A stretch of DNA of 64,000 bases, from the NCBI RefSeq assembly GCF_001500065.1, contig NZ_LQIN01000001.1:434001-498000 (forward strand). Direction: 5' to 3'. The position numbers and the translations under genes were made by a program. Shown here in pieces: positions 8,715 to 17,458 of this stretch. Every line of letters starts with the position of its first letter. Position 1 is the stretch's first letter. Below the pieces are notes generated by a model, which was given only the letters and a program-made list of their open reading frames with translations, had not been told where the DNA came from and searched no databases. Source of the stretch: Mycobacterium sp. IS-3022. Lineage in GTDB: Bacteria; Actinomycetota; Actinomycetes; Mycobacteriales; Mycobacteriaceae.

Positions 8715-11084
8715 TTACTTTCGCGCTTGTTCGATCGCCTCGATGATCGCGGCCGGGCTGGCGGGCAGGCGGGTCAGCGTGACGCCGAGGGGCGCCAGGG
8801 CGTCGTTGATGGCGTTGATCACGGCCGGCGTCGAACCGATTGCGCCGCCCTCGCCGACACCTTTGTATCCGCCGACTCCCGGCCCCGGGATCTCCACGTG
8901 TCCGTACTCGATCGCCGGCACCTCGGTGGCAGTCGGCAACAGGTAGTCGACGAACGTACTCGACAGCGGGTTGCCGTCGTCGTCGTAAGCCATGTCCTCC
9001 AGCAGCGCACCGCCGATGCCCTGCACGGTGCCGCCGGCGATCTGACCCTCGACGACGTTGGGGTTGATCATCGGCCCGACGTCCTCGCTGACGATGTATC
9101 GGGTCAGCGTGACGCGGCCGGTCTCGATGTCGACCTCACACGTGCACGCGTGCGTGGCGTTCGCCCAGTGGATCGGCGCTTGTGAGGTGAACCGCGCGGT
9201 CGCCTCCAACGAGGCCGAGACACCGGGCGGCAGCTGTTGCGGCTCGTAGTACGCGCGATAGGCCAGATCGGCGAAACTGACACTCTTGTCGGGGTTTTCA
9301 CGCACCCGAACCCGTGAGTCGGCCAGTTCCAGCTCGGACTCCTCGGCCTCCAGGCGCGGCGCCGCCATCGCGAGGATCTGCTTGCGCAGCGTCGCGCCGG
9401 CCTCAGCGACGGCGCCCGCGGTCATCGGGCCGCTGCGGCTGCCCTGTGTGCCCGCGCCGTACGGGGTGACCGCGGTGTCGCCCTGGATCGTCGAGACGTC
9501 GTCGATGTCGGCGCCCAGCGCGTCGGCGGTCAACTGCACGACCGTGGTCTCGAGGCTGTTGCCCGTCGAACCGCCGTTGACGTAGACGTTGATCTTGCCG
9601 GTCGGCTCCATCCGGATCGTCGCGCCTTCGGTGGCGAGGTGACCCGTTGCGGCGCCGGTCGGTTCGATGTAGGCGGAGAACCCCAGTCCGAGGTAACGGC
9701 CCTCGGCCAGCGCGTCGGCCTGCTCCTTGCGGAAGCCTTCGTGGTCGAGGATCTTGACGGCCTGTTCGAAGGTGTCGGCGGGCGCGACGTGGTCATAGGG
9801 CATGCCGTTGGGGTTGAAGTACGGCATCTCGTCACCGCGCAAGATGTTGCGCCGGCGCAACTCGACCGGATCCATCTTCATTTTTCGCGCTGCGATGTCG
9901 AAAAGCACTTCACGCGCGAGGGTTTCGTACTGCCACGGCCCGCGGTAGGCGGCCAGTCCGGCGGTGTTGGAGAACACCGTCTTGTAGTTGAAGCTGGCCT
10001 TGGGCACCCGGTACGGGCCGGGGAAGAACATGCCGACCGCAGCGGTGGTCAGCACCGGATACGGCGTCGGATAGGCGCCGATGTCGTAGGTGAAGTCGAT
10101 GTCGACGGCGAGGATGTTGCCCTCGTCATCGAAAGCCGCCCGGGCGGTGCCGTCGACGTGGCGGGCCTGCCCGGCCGACATCAGGTTCTCGCGGCGGTCC
10201 TCGATCCACTTCAGTGCAGCGCCCGATTGCGCGTTCGACGTCGCAGAAGGCACTTTGCGCGCCGCGAGCATGATGCACATGTCCTCGCGCATCGGCACGA
10301 CCTTCTGGCCGAAACCGCCGCCGGTGTCGCGCATGATCACTCGGACGTTGTGCGCCGGGATGCCGAGCAGGCGGGCGCAGAACGCCCGCAACTCGTGGGG
10401 CGTCTGCGTCGACGCCCACATCGTCAGTTCCTCGGTCGCGGGCGTCCACTCGACGACCATGCCGCGGCATTCGATCGGCACCGGCGCGTAGATCTGCTGG
10501 TAGACGTTGGCCTCGACAACATGGGGTGACGTGGCGAATAACTCCTCGTCGGGCGGCGCGCCGCCCATGCCGCCCGCGACGTTGTCGGGATAGGCCTCGT
10601 GCACCACGGGAACGCCGGCGTCCGCGCCGCCGACTGCCCGGGTGAAATCGGCGATCGCAGGCAGCGGTTCGTAGTCGACCTCCACCGCGTCGGCGCCATC
10701 CTCGGCGAGGTAGCGATTGTCGGCCACGACCAGGGCGACCGGGTCCCCGACGAACTTCACCTCACCCTCGGCCAGCGGTGGCCGCGGGGTGTCCGCGAGG
10801 TCCTTACCCGCGACGGCGTGCCAGGCCTCTTTGACGTCGGGGTTGAGGTCCTCGGCGGTGAACACCGCGTGCACGCCCGGCATGGCGAGCGCAGCCGACG
10901 CGTCGATGCCCTTGATGGTCGCCCTCGCGAACGGGCTGCGCACGAAGCAGGCGTGCAGCATTCCCGGTCGCACGACATCGTCGACGAAGGTCCCGCGACC
11001 GGTGAGCAGCCGGTTGTCCTCGATGCGTGGCACGCGGGCCCCCGCGTAGCGGGTCGCGACTTTCTCCGCTGAAGCAGAAGTCAC
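8715..11084 (-). CDS. Molybdopterin-binding large subunit of a xanthine dehydrogenase/CODH-family hydroxylase
   Basis: This 789-residue catalytic subunit oxidises its substrate at a molybdenum-cytosine-dinucleotide cofactor. Family motifs include GRGTFVDD near the N-terminus, GGGFGQK, and GVGEGGAIGS with the catalytic glutamate near the C-terminus. The active-site loop at residues 379-385 is AYRGPWQ. True CO dehydrogenases carry AYxCSFR with the Cu-ligating cysteine, and form II enzymes AYRGAGR. CO oxidation is therefore not expected; an aldehyde or aromatic substrate is more likely (inference). It is second in a five-gene operon. Confidence 0.9.
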   Translation of the reverse strand: MTSASAEKVATRYAGARVPRIEDNRLLTGRGTFVDDVVRPGMLHACFVRSPFARATIKGIDASAALAMPGVHAVFTAEDLNPDVKEAWHAVAGKDLADTPRPPLAEGEVKFVGDPVALVVADNRYLAEDGADAVEVDYEPLPAIADFTRAVGGADAGVPVVHEAYPDNVAGGMGGAPPDEELFATSPHVVEANVYQQIYAPVPIECRGMVVEWTPATEELTMWASTQTPHELRAFCARLLGIPAHNVRVIMRDTGGGFGQKVVPMREDMCIMLAARKVPSATSNAQSGAALKWIEDRRENLMSAGQARHVDGTARAAFDDEGNILAVDIDFTYDIGAYPTPYPVLTTAAVGMFFPGPYRVPKASFNYKTVFSNTAGLAAYRGPWQYETLAREVLFDIAARKMKMDPVELRRRNILRGDEMPYFNPNGMPYDHVAPADTFEQAVKILDHEGFRKEQADALAEGRYLGLGFSAYIEPTGAATGHLATEGATIRMEPTGKINVYVNGGSTGNSLETTVVQLTADALGADIDDVSTIQGDTAVTPYGAGTQGSRSGPMTAGAVAEAGATLRKQILAMAAPRLEAEESELELADSRVRVRENPDKSVSFADLAYRAYYEPQQLPPGVSASLEATARFTSQAPIHWANATHACTCEVDIETGRVTLTRYIVSEDVGPMINPNVVEGQIAGGTVQGIGGALLEDMAYDDDGNPLSSTFVDYLLPTATEVPAIEYGHVEIPGPGVGGYKGVGEGGAIGSTPAVINAINDALAPLGVTLTRLPASPAAIIEAIEQARK

Positions 11085-11158
11085 CGGCTCACCCTTCTCC
11101 TCGCCGTGTTAAGAGTGACGTTATCGCATCCGAGAACGACATTTCCATACGTGTTGTC

Positions 11159-12280
11159 TCACGCCTCGTGGTGGATGCGTCCGTCGGTGTCGCTCAGCGG
11201 CCTGCCGCCGCCGCCCCACCGGCGGGCGATGATCTCCGCGGCGATCGACACCGCGGTCTCCTCGGGGGTGCGGGCGCCGAGGTCGAGCCCGATCGGGCTG
11301 GCCAGCCGGCCCAGTTCGGCGTCGGTCAGGCCGGCCTCGCGCAGCCGCTGCATTCGGTCGTCGTGCGTGCGACGTGAGCCCATCACCCCGATGTAGCCGA
11401 CGTCGGGCAGGCGCAGTGCGACCTGCAACACCGGGACGTCGAACTTCGGGTCATGGGTGAGCACGCAGATCGCGGTGCGCGAATCGATCGCGCCGTTCTC
11501 GGCCTGCTCGGCGAGGTAGCGGTCGGGCCACATCACCACGACCTCCTCGGCGCCCGGGAAGCGTGCGGGTGTCGCGAACACCGGCCGCGCGTCGCACACG
11601 GTGACGCGGTAGCCCAGCAATGTCGCCTGCTGGGCCAACGCGCTCGCGAAGTCGATCGCCCCGAAGATCAGCATCCGCGGCGGCGGGGCGTGGCTGGCGA
11701 CGAACACCTCCATTCCCGACTCCTGACGCTGACCGTCGGGACCGTACGACAGCACGCCCGTGCGGCCGGCCGCGAGCAACCCGCGGGCGTCGTCGGTGAC
11801 CGCGGCGTCGAGGCGCGCCGAGCCCAGCGAGCCCTCGACCGAGTGCGGCCCGATGACGAGCCGGCGGCCGATCCGGTGCGGATCGGGATGGGCGATCACC
11901 GTGGCGAGTGCGGTCGGTCGGTGCGCGGCGATGTCGTCGGCGACGGCCTGCAGTTGCGGAAAGGTGTCGCGGGACACCGGCTCGGCGAAGATGTCGATGA
12001 CGCCGCCGCACGTGAGTCCCACGGCGAACGCGTCGTCGTCGTTGATGCCGTAGCGCTGCAGTTCCGGGCGCCCCGCCGAGACCACCTCGTTGGCCAGTTC
12101 GTAGACCGCGGCCTCGACGCAGCCGCCCGACACCGAGCCGGCGACCGTGCCGTCGGGGCAGACCACCATGGTGGCGCCCGGTTGGCGGGGCGCGGAGCGG
12201 ATAGTGCGCACGACGGTGGCCACACCGGCGGTGCCGCCGGTCCGCCACACGGTCAGTAACTCATCGAGCACGTCGCGCAC
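11159..12280 (-). CDS. XdhC/CoxI-family molybdenum cofactor maturation protein
   Basis: This 373-residue protein has an N-terminal XdhC/CoxI domain (residues 1-80, with SVSGGCVEAAV) and a C-terminal Rossmann-like domain (MLIFGAIDFA, residues 190-330). Such proteins bind, sulfurate or insert the molybdenum cofactor for enzymes of this family. It is the first gene of the operon. GTG 12280 has TACACT six bases upstream, indicating a leaderless transcript. The large subunit gene follows after 74 bp. Confidence 0.88.
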   Translation of the reverse strand: MRDVLDELLTVWRTGGTAGVATVVRTIRSAPRQPGATMVVCPDGTVAGSVSGGCVEAAVYELANEVVSAGRPELQRYGINDDDAFAVGLTCGGVIDIFAEPVSRDTFPQLQAVADDIAAHRPTALATVIAHPDPHRIGRRLVIGPHSVEGSLGSARLDAAVTDDARGLLAAGRTGVLSYGPDGQRQESGMEVFVASHAPPPRMLIFGAIDFASALAQQATLLGYRVTVCDARPVFATPARFPGAEEVVVMWPDRYLAEQAENGAIDSRTAICVLTHDPKFDVPVLQVALRLPDVGYIGVMGSRRTHDDRMQRLREAGLTDAELGRLASPIGLDLGARTPEETAVSIAAEIIARRWGGGGRPLSDTDGRIHHEA

Positions 12281-12286
12281 GGTCGC

Positions 12287-12292
12287 AGTGTA
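12287..12292 (-). promoter_or_regulatory. -10 element TACACT for the molybdenum hydroxylase operon
   Basis: On the minus strand TACACT ends 6 nt before GTG 12280. The spacing is that of leaderless mycobacterial promoters. It would drive the five-gene operon. Confidence 0.5.
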
Positions 12293-12453
12293 AGCCTGCG
12301 GCGCTGTGCGAGTGCTCAGCGCACGTCAACTCGACCCAAAATGCTCGGCCGATCTCCCCGCTGGATCGGACAGCCGTGCTGTGATGATGCTCAGGACGGC
12401 CCGCGGGCGAGCATCGCGGTACCAGGTGGGAGCGGCTGAAGGGCAAGGGGCGC

Positions 12454-12693
12454 ATGACAACTCGAGGCAAATCAGCGCTGGTCATGGTGAGTTTGACGGT
12501 CATGGCGGTCGTTTCGGCTCCGGCCGCCGCTGCTCGACCTACCTGCCAGGACACGGGCTCGATGACGACCTGCCAAACCAACGGCAGTGTGTCGATCAAG
12601 ACGCGGCCCTCGACGGTCGCACCCCCCGCCAACCAGCCGATGTTTCCCTGGGGAGTACCTAGACGTGTTCGGAGTCCCGGCGGTCGCGGCTAG
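12454..12693 (+). CDS. Small secreted protein with one cysteine pair
   Basis: This 79-residue protein has a signal peptide: basic start, hydrophobic core VMVSLTVMAVVSAP, and a likely cut after AAA near residue 27. The mature part is short, holds two cysteines 9 apart (TCQ...TCQTNGSVSI) that could form a disulfide, and is proline-rich towards the end. ATG 12454 follows a GAAGGGCAAGGGG stretch. The gene is in the gap before the VanX-like dipeptidase. Its function is unknown. Confidence 0.6.
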   Translation: MTTRGKSALVMVSLTVMAVVSAPAAAARPTCQDTGSMTTCQTNGSVSIKTRPSTVAPPANQPMFPWGVPRRVRSPGGRG

Positions 12694-12757
12694 CATCACG
12701 TCGCGGTGCAGATTGCGCGCGTAGCTCCACTTCTCCACTGCAGAAACGAGGCCCGCG

Positions 12758-13411
12758 ATGCGGAAAGCCTGGGCCGGTGCGGCGGCGGCCGTCCTGGCAT
12801 GGGCGATGTCGGGCGTGGCCGCCGCCGACGAACCGGTTCCGCCGGTGTCCGACGCGGCCCGTGCGGCGGGTCTGGTCGACGTGCGCACCGCTGTTCCCGA
12901 CGCGGTGATCGACCTCCGGTACGCGACGACGAACAACTTCGTCGGCGAGCAGTTGTATCCCGCCGACGCACGATGCCTGGTCGACGAGTCGGTGGCGCCA
13001 CGCCTGTCGGCGGCCGCTGACGCGCTGCGCCCCGGCGGCGAGGTGCTCGTGTTCTGGGACTGTTACCGGCCGCACGACGTGCAAGTGCGGATGTACGAGG
13101 CGGTGCCGGAGCCCGGCTGGGTGGCGCGGCCGGGGCCGTACGCCCGCAGCCACGAGGCCGGTCTGTCGGTCGACGTCACGCTGGCCCGCGACGGTGCCCT
13201 CGTCGACATGGGCACCGGCTTCGACGAGTTCGATCCGCGGGCGAACGCCTATGCCACCGACGGAGTCGGCGCGGCCGCCCGGGCCAACCGCGCGCGGTTG
13301 CGGGAAGCGATGGCGGCGGGCGGGCTGACCGTCTACGAGGGAGAGTGGTGGCATTTCGATGCGCCCGGCGCGTACGAGCAGCGGCCGATTCTCGGCGCGC
13401 CGGTGAGGTGA
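12758..13411 (+). CDS. Secreted D-Ala-D-Ala dipeptidase (VanX/DdpX-like, peptidase M15D)
   Basis: This 217-residue protein begins with a signal peptide cleaved near VAAADE (about residue 23), so it acts in the cell wall space. The M15D zinc site is visible as SHEAGLSVD (SxHxxGxxxD) around residue 130 and EWWHFD around residue 195. IDLRYATTNNFVG near residue 50 is also typical of the family. It would hydrolyse D-Ala-D-Ala, probably in peptidoglycan recycling rather than glycopeptide resistance, since no vanHA-type genes are nearby. Confidence 0.88.
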   Translation: MRKAWAGAAAAVLAWAMSGVAAADEPVPPVSDAARAAGLVDVRTAVPDAVIDLRYATTNNFVGEQLYPADARCLVDESVAPRLSAAADALRPGGEVLVFWDCYRPHDVQVRMYEAVPEPGWVARPGPYARSHEAGLSVDVTLARDGALVDMGTGFDEFDPRANAYATDGVGAAARANRARLREAMAAGGLTVYEGEWWHFDAPGAYEQRPILGAPVR

Positions 13412-13418
13412 GCTGGAC

Positions 13419-13538
13419 TCAGGCCGCGGTCGGACCGACCGTCATGGCCTGGCAGTACGCGCACAACTCCGGCCCGAGCGTCGGGTAACCACAACCAGCG
13501 CAGACCGCGACCGCGGTGGTCTCATCGGCTTCGGGCAT
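13419..13538 (-). CDS. Small zinc-ribbon protein, 39 residues
   Basis: This is a 39-residue frame whose two CxxC knuckles (CAGC and CAYC, 12 residues apart) form a minimal zinc ribbon. It lies 75 bp downstream of the GH13 gene on the same strand and ends tail-to-tail with the dipeptidase. The spacing of four cysteines is unlikely by chance, but the Shine-Dalgarno is poor. It is probably a real small gene of unknown role. Confidence 0.5.
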   Translation of the reverse strand: MPEADETTAVAVCAGCGYPTLGPELCAYCQAMTVGPTAA

Positions 13539-13613
13539 GTCGCATATCTACCCGCTCGTAGCCGAATCAATCCCAGATTTGGGACACATTTTCCGGAGCT
13601 GACGCACGGCGAC

Positions 13614-15290
13614 TCAGATGATGGGCGGATCGCCGGTACCCAGCAGCCGCAGCCACCGATACCCGTACGGTTCCATGCCCACCTCGATGCGGCCCTTGTT
13701 GTCGAGCCGGTGTTCGGATAGTCCGTCGAGTAGGTCGACGAGCCTGCATTCCGGCGCTTCGTCGAGTTCGATCGACACGATGCAGGCTTCGGCGCCGAAG
13801 TTGTGCAACGCGACCATCGCCCAGCCCGACTCTTCCCGGCAGACATGGGCCAGCACGGCGGAGTTCGGTTGCTTCAGAATCTCGGGGGTCGACCAGCCGA
13901 TCTCCGGCTGTGAGCGGTAGGTGTAGATCAGATTGCGCATGAACCACCAGAACGACCGATGGTCGTGGCGCTGGTCTGCGGCGTTGACGCGGTCCGGGCC
14001 GTACATCCCGTCGGGTTGCGGGCGCGGTAGCCGGCGTTTGGCCGCGGTGGAAAATCCGCCGTTGACGTCGGCGGTCCATTGCATGGGTGTTCGCACAGCG
14101 AATCGCCCTGCCACTCCGAGGTTTTCGGCCATGCCGATCTCTTCGCCGTAGAACAGCACCGGAGTGCCGGGCAACGAGAACATCAGCGAGTAGGCCATGC
14201 GCATCCGCCGCTGGTCACCGCCGAGCATCGCGGGTAGCCGTCGGCGCAGTCCGCGCCCGTAGAGTTGCATGTCCGGATCCGGACCGAAGGCGTCGAAGAC
14301 TTCTTGGCGCTCCTCGTCGCTCAGCTTGTCGAGCGTGAGTTCGTCGTGGTTGCGGACGAAATTGGCCCACTGGCTGGTGATGTCGAGCGTCGGCCGCTGG
14401 TTGAGCGCCTTGGCGATGGGGCGCGCGTCGCCGCGGGCCAGCGACAGGTAGAGGTTCTGCATCCCGATGAAGTCGAATTGCATGTTGAGCCCGTCACCGT
14501 CGGGGCCGCCGAAGAAGCTCTTCTGGTCCTTGTAGGGAACGTTGACCTCGCCGAGCAGGACGGCGTCTCCGACGCGGCGGGTGATGAAATTGCGCACATC
14601 GCCGAGGTATTCGTAGGGATTGAACACGCCGGGGTCGCCCGGGACACCGTCGCGGGCGAACAGGAACGGCACGGCATCGACGCGGAAGCCCGACACCCCC
14701 AGCTCGAGCCAGAACCCGAGGACACGCGAAATCTCCTCCTGCACTTTCGGATTCGCGATGTTGAGGTCGGGCTGGTGCTTGAGGAAGTGGTGCAGGTACC
14801 ACTCGCCGCTCTTCGGCTCCAATTCCCAGAGACTGTCTTCCTGATCCGGGAAGACGACGTCCTTTGGGCTTGACTTGGGTTCGGTCGCGCTCCACACGTA
14901 ATAGTCGCGATACGTATCGTCGGTGCTGCGGCACGCGGACTTGAACCAGGGATGGCGGTCCGAGGTGTGGTTCATCACGAAGTCGACGATCACCCGGATT
15001 CCGGTCGCCTTGGCGGTACGCACCAGTTCGACGAAGTCGCCGTGGGTGCCGAAACGCGGATCGACGCCGAAGAAGTCGGTGATGTCGTAGCCGTCATCGA
15101 TGCGGCCGGTCGGGTAGAAGGGCATGAGCCACAGGCAGTTGATGCCGAGGTCGAAGAGGTACTCGATGCGCTCGGTCATGCCGCGGATGTCGCCGCAGCC
15201 GTCGCCGTTCCAGTCGTAGAAGGTTTCGATGTCGGCGCAGTAGAAGACGGCGTTCTTCCACCACAGGTCGCCGGTCTCGATCTTCCTCAC
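13614..15290 (-). CDS. GH13 alpha-amylase family enzyme, trehalose synthase-like
   Basis: This 558-residue GH13 enzyme is close to the TreS/GH13_16 type. The start WWKNAVFY and the GDGCGDIRGM segment are typical. Catalytic residues are visible: nucleophile Asp205 in GFRVDAV, acid/base Glu248 in LLGEVNV and Asp316 in RNHDE. Calcium-site-like NHTSDRHPWF is also present. It probably rearranges or hydrolyses maltose/alpha-glucosides. GTG 15290 overlaps the stop of the preceding LLM oxidoreductase (GTGA), so the frame's open extension up to 15797 is not used. It is shorter than mycobacterial TreS (about 600). Confidence 0.87.
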   Translation of the reverse strand: MRKIETGDLWWKNAVFYCADIETFYDWNGDGCGDIRGMTERIEYLFDLGINCLWLMPFYPTGRIDDGYDITDFFGVDPRFGTHGDFVELVRTAKATGIRVIVDFVMNHTSDRHPWFKSACRSTDDTYRDYYVWSATEPKSSPKDVVFPDQEDSLWELEPKSGEWYLHHFLKHQPDLNIANPKVQEEISRVLGFWLELGVSGFRVDAVPFLFARDGVPGDPGVFNPYEYLGDVRNFITRRVGDAVLLGEVNVPYKDQKSFFGGPDGDGLNMQFDFIGMQNLYLSLARGDARPIAKALNQRPTLDITSQWANFVRNHDELTLDKLSDEERQEVFDAFGPDPDMQLYGRGLRRRLPAMLGGDQRRMRMAYSLMFSLPGTPVLFYGEEIGMAENLGVAGRFAVRTPMQWTADVNGGFSTAAKRRLPRPQPDGMYGPDRVNAADQRHDHRSFWWFMRNLIYTYRSQPEIGWSTPEILKQPNSAVLAHVCREESGWAMVALHNFGAEACIVSIELDEAPECRLVDLLDGLSEHRLDNKGRIEVGMEPYGYRWLRLLGTGDPPII

Positions 15291-16261
15291 GCGCTGACCG
15301 CCTCTGAATTCAGCTGTGAGAGCACATGTTCGCCGAACGCGTCGATGAATGCGCTCTGCTTCTGCCCGACGAAATGCAGATAGAGCTCGTCCCACCCCTG
15401 TTCGAGATCCTGGTGGAGCCACTCTGTGTGCCGGCCCAGGTCGCTCGAGACCCGAACCGATCGGCGGACGTGCTCCGAGGAGACCTTCTCGCCGATGACG
15501 TCGAACGCCTCCACCGTCTCGATGTCCCAGCAGACCGGAGGATCGAAAACGTTGGTGCGCCACTGGTCGTGGGCGATCGCGAGGGCTTCGTCCTCCGAAG
15601 GGGCCCAGCTGAGATGGATCTGCAGGCGCGCAGGCCCCCGGCCGCCGGCGTCGCGGTAGGAGTGCAGCACCTTCTGCAGCGCGTCTCGCGACTGGTTGAC
15701 CGTGACCAGACCGTCCGCCCAGACGGCGTGCCGCGCGGCGGTTTCCGCGGTGACGGCCGGACCGACGAGGTCGGGGATCTTCTCGGGAAGGGTCCATAGC
15801 CGCGCCCGGTTCACATTGACCAGGCCTTCATGATTGACCTCTTCGCCGTGCAGCAGGCGCCTGATCACGTCGACGCACTCGACGAGGCGCCGGTCGCGCA
15901 CCTCCTTACGCGGCCATTGCTCGCCGGTGATCCGTTCGTTGGATGCCTCACCCGAGCCGAGCGCCGCCCAGATCCGGCCGGGGAACATCTGCGCGAGCGT
16001 TGCGATCGCCTGGGCGATGATCGCCGGGTGGTAGCGCTGCCCCGGCGCGTTGACGACGCCGAAGGGCAGCTGCGTCGTGGCGAGTGCCGCGCCGAGGAAT
16101 GCCCACGCGAAACCGGATTCGCCCTGCCGCTCACTCCAGGGGCTGAAGTGATCCGATGACATGCCGGCGGTGAATCCCGCTTGTTCGGCATGCTGCACGT
16201 CACGGAGCAACTGGGCCGGGTTGATCTGCTCGTGAGAACAGTGGAAGCCGATGACCGTCAT
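15287..16261 (-). CDS. LLM-class flavin oxidoreductase (probable non-F420 type)
   Basis: This 324-residue TIM-barrel protein is of the luciferase-like monooxygenase class. The N-terminal IGFHCSHEQ, SSDHFSPW and LGSGEASNE segments fit the subgroup described as probable non-F420 flavinoid oxidoreductases (TIGR03885-like). Its stop overlaps the start of the GH13 gene, so both are co-translated. This suggests a link to sugar or stress metabolism, but no substrate is known. ATG 16261. Confidence 0.8.
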   Translation of the reverse strand: MTVIGFHCSHEQINPAQLLRDVQHAEQAGFTAGMSSDHFSPWSERQGESGFAWAFLGAALATTQLPFGVVNAPGQRYHPAIIAQAIATLAQMFPGRIWAALGSGEASNERITGEQWPRKEVRDRRLVECVDVIRRLLHGEEVNHEGLVNVNRARLWTLPEKIPDLVGPAVTAETAARHAVWADGLVTVNQSRDALQKVLHSYRDAGGRGPARLQIHLSWAPSEDEALAIAHDQWRTNVFDPPVCWDIETVEAFDVIGEKVSSEHVRRSVRVSSDLGRHTEWLHQDLEQGWDELYLHFVGQKQSAFIDAFGEHVLSQLNSEAVSA

Positions 16262-16315
16262 GGCCTACCGCGTACCCGTTCTTCGCGCCTCTTACGTGAA
16301 CGTCAGCTGCTTCGG

Positions 16316-16321
16316 TAGGTT
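16316..16321 (+). promoter_or_regulatory. -10 element TAGGTT, leaderless start at 16328
   Basis: TAGGTT ends 6 nt before GTG 16328. The spacing supports a leaderless transcript and the GTG start rather than the downstream ATG at 16340. Confidence 0.5.
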
Positions 16322-16327
16322 GCGTTC

Positions 16328-17350
16328 GTGGCCGAGCTGATGAACCGCCAGATCGTGTTGCGCCGCAGACCCACCGGGCTGGTCCAGCCCGCCGACACCG
16401 AGCTGATCACCCTCCCGGCACCGGAACCCGCCGAAGGCGAGGCGTTGGTGCGAACCACCTACATCGGCATCGACGCCGCCGCCCGCACCTGGCTCAACGA
16501 CCAGCCGGGGTATCTGCCTCCGGTGCAACTCGGGGAGGTCATCCGCGCGGCGGGGATCGGCGAAGTGGTCGCCTCGCGCTGCGACGCGTACGCCGTCGGT
16601 GACGTCGTCACGACGCTGACCGGATTCCAGGAATACGTCATCAGCCGCGACGACATCTTCACCACACCGGTCGAAGGCCCCGATGTCGACCAGCTCGCGG
16701 TGATGTCGGTGTACGGGCCGACCGGCGCGACCGCCTATTTCGGGATGGTCGGCATCGGCAAGCCGCAACCGGGGGAGACCGTGGTGGTGTCGGCGGCGGC
16801 CGGTGCCACGGGTTCGGTGGCCGGTCAGATCGCCAAGATCGCCGGTGCCCGGGTGGTGGGCATCGCGGGGGGACCGCAGAAGTGCCGGGCCGTCGTCGAC
16901 GATTTCGGGTTCGACGCGTGCATCGACTACCGCGCGGACGACCTGCCCGCGGCGCTGAAACAGCACTGCCCGAAGGGCGTCGACGTGTACTTCGACAACG
17001 TGGGCGGGCCGATCCTCGACGCGGTGCTCGGCCGGCTGGCCCACAAGGCCAGGGTCGTGTTGTGCGGCGTCATTTCGAGCTACCTGACCGGCGAACATCC
17101 CGGCCCGGCCAACTACGTCAACCTGCTGTCGAAGACCGCGCTGATGCAGGGATTCAACGCGCTCGACGAGTGGGGCCGTTTCGAGGAGGCGTTCGGGCCA
17201 CTGCGCCGGTGGGCGCAGGAAGGCCGGTTGGTGCACCGCCAGACGATCTTCGAGGGCATCGAGTCTTGTGTGGAAGCTATGAACGGCTTGTTCACCGGCG
17301 CCAACATCGGCAAGATGCTGGTGAGGATCAGCGAGCCGAGCGGCGGATGA
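16328..17350 (+). CDS. NADP-dependent MDR-family oxidoreductase (zinc-free)
   Basis: This 340-residue medium-chain reductase resembles prostaglandin/leukotriene reductases and CurA-type proteins. The cofactor site reads VSAAAGATGSVAGQIAK (residues 155-170), with the DVYFDNVGG motif at about residue 220. Zinc ligands of alcohol dehydrogenases are absent. Such enzymes reduce C=C bonds of enones or detoxify aldehydes. It is a single gene divergent from the LLM/GH13 pair. Confidence 0.87.
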   Translation: MAELMNRQIVLRRRPTGLVQPADTELITLPAPEPAEGEALVRTTYIGIDAAARTWLNDQPGYLPPVQLGEVIRAAGIGEVVASRCDAYAVGDVVTTLTGFQEYVISRDDIFTTPVEGPDVDQLAVMSVYGPTGATAYFGMVGIGKPQPGETVVVSAAAGATGSVAGQIAKIAGARVVGIAGGPQKCRAVVDDFGFDACIDYRADDLPAALKQHCPKGVDVYFDNVGGPILDAVLGRLAHKARVVLCGVISSYLTGEHPGPANYVNLLSKTALMQGFNALDEWGRFEEAFGPLRRWAQEGRLVHRQTIFEGIESCVEAMNGLFTGANIGKMLVRISEPSGG

Positions 17351-17458
17351 CGTCCGTCGCTAGAACGGTTGATTATCTGGCAAACAATGCGGGTATGACA
17401 CCCCGCGACCGTCGTCGCAGTTTGGTTGATACAGCTACACACGTGAAGGAGTGGTCGA

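Noticed and set aside
6683..12280. Calling the operon a carbon monoxide dehydrogenase
   Set aside because: The active-site loop lacks the form I AYxCSFR motif, so only the broader molybdenum hydroxylase family is supported.
12758..13411. Glycopeptide-resistance function for the VanX-like gene
   Set aside because: No vanH/vanA or two-component genes are nearby, and the protein is exported; a cell-wall recycling role is simpler.
15291..15797. N-terminal extension of the GH13 enzyme (open frame to 15797)
   Set aside because: It lies inside the LLM gene in another frame. The family start WWKN and a GTGA overlap place the start at 15290.
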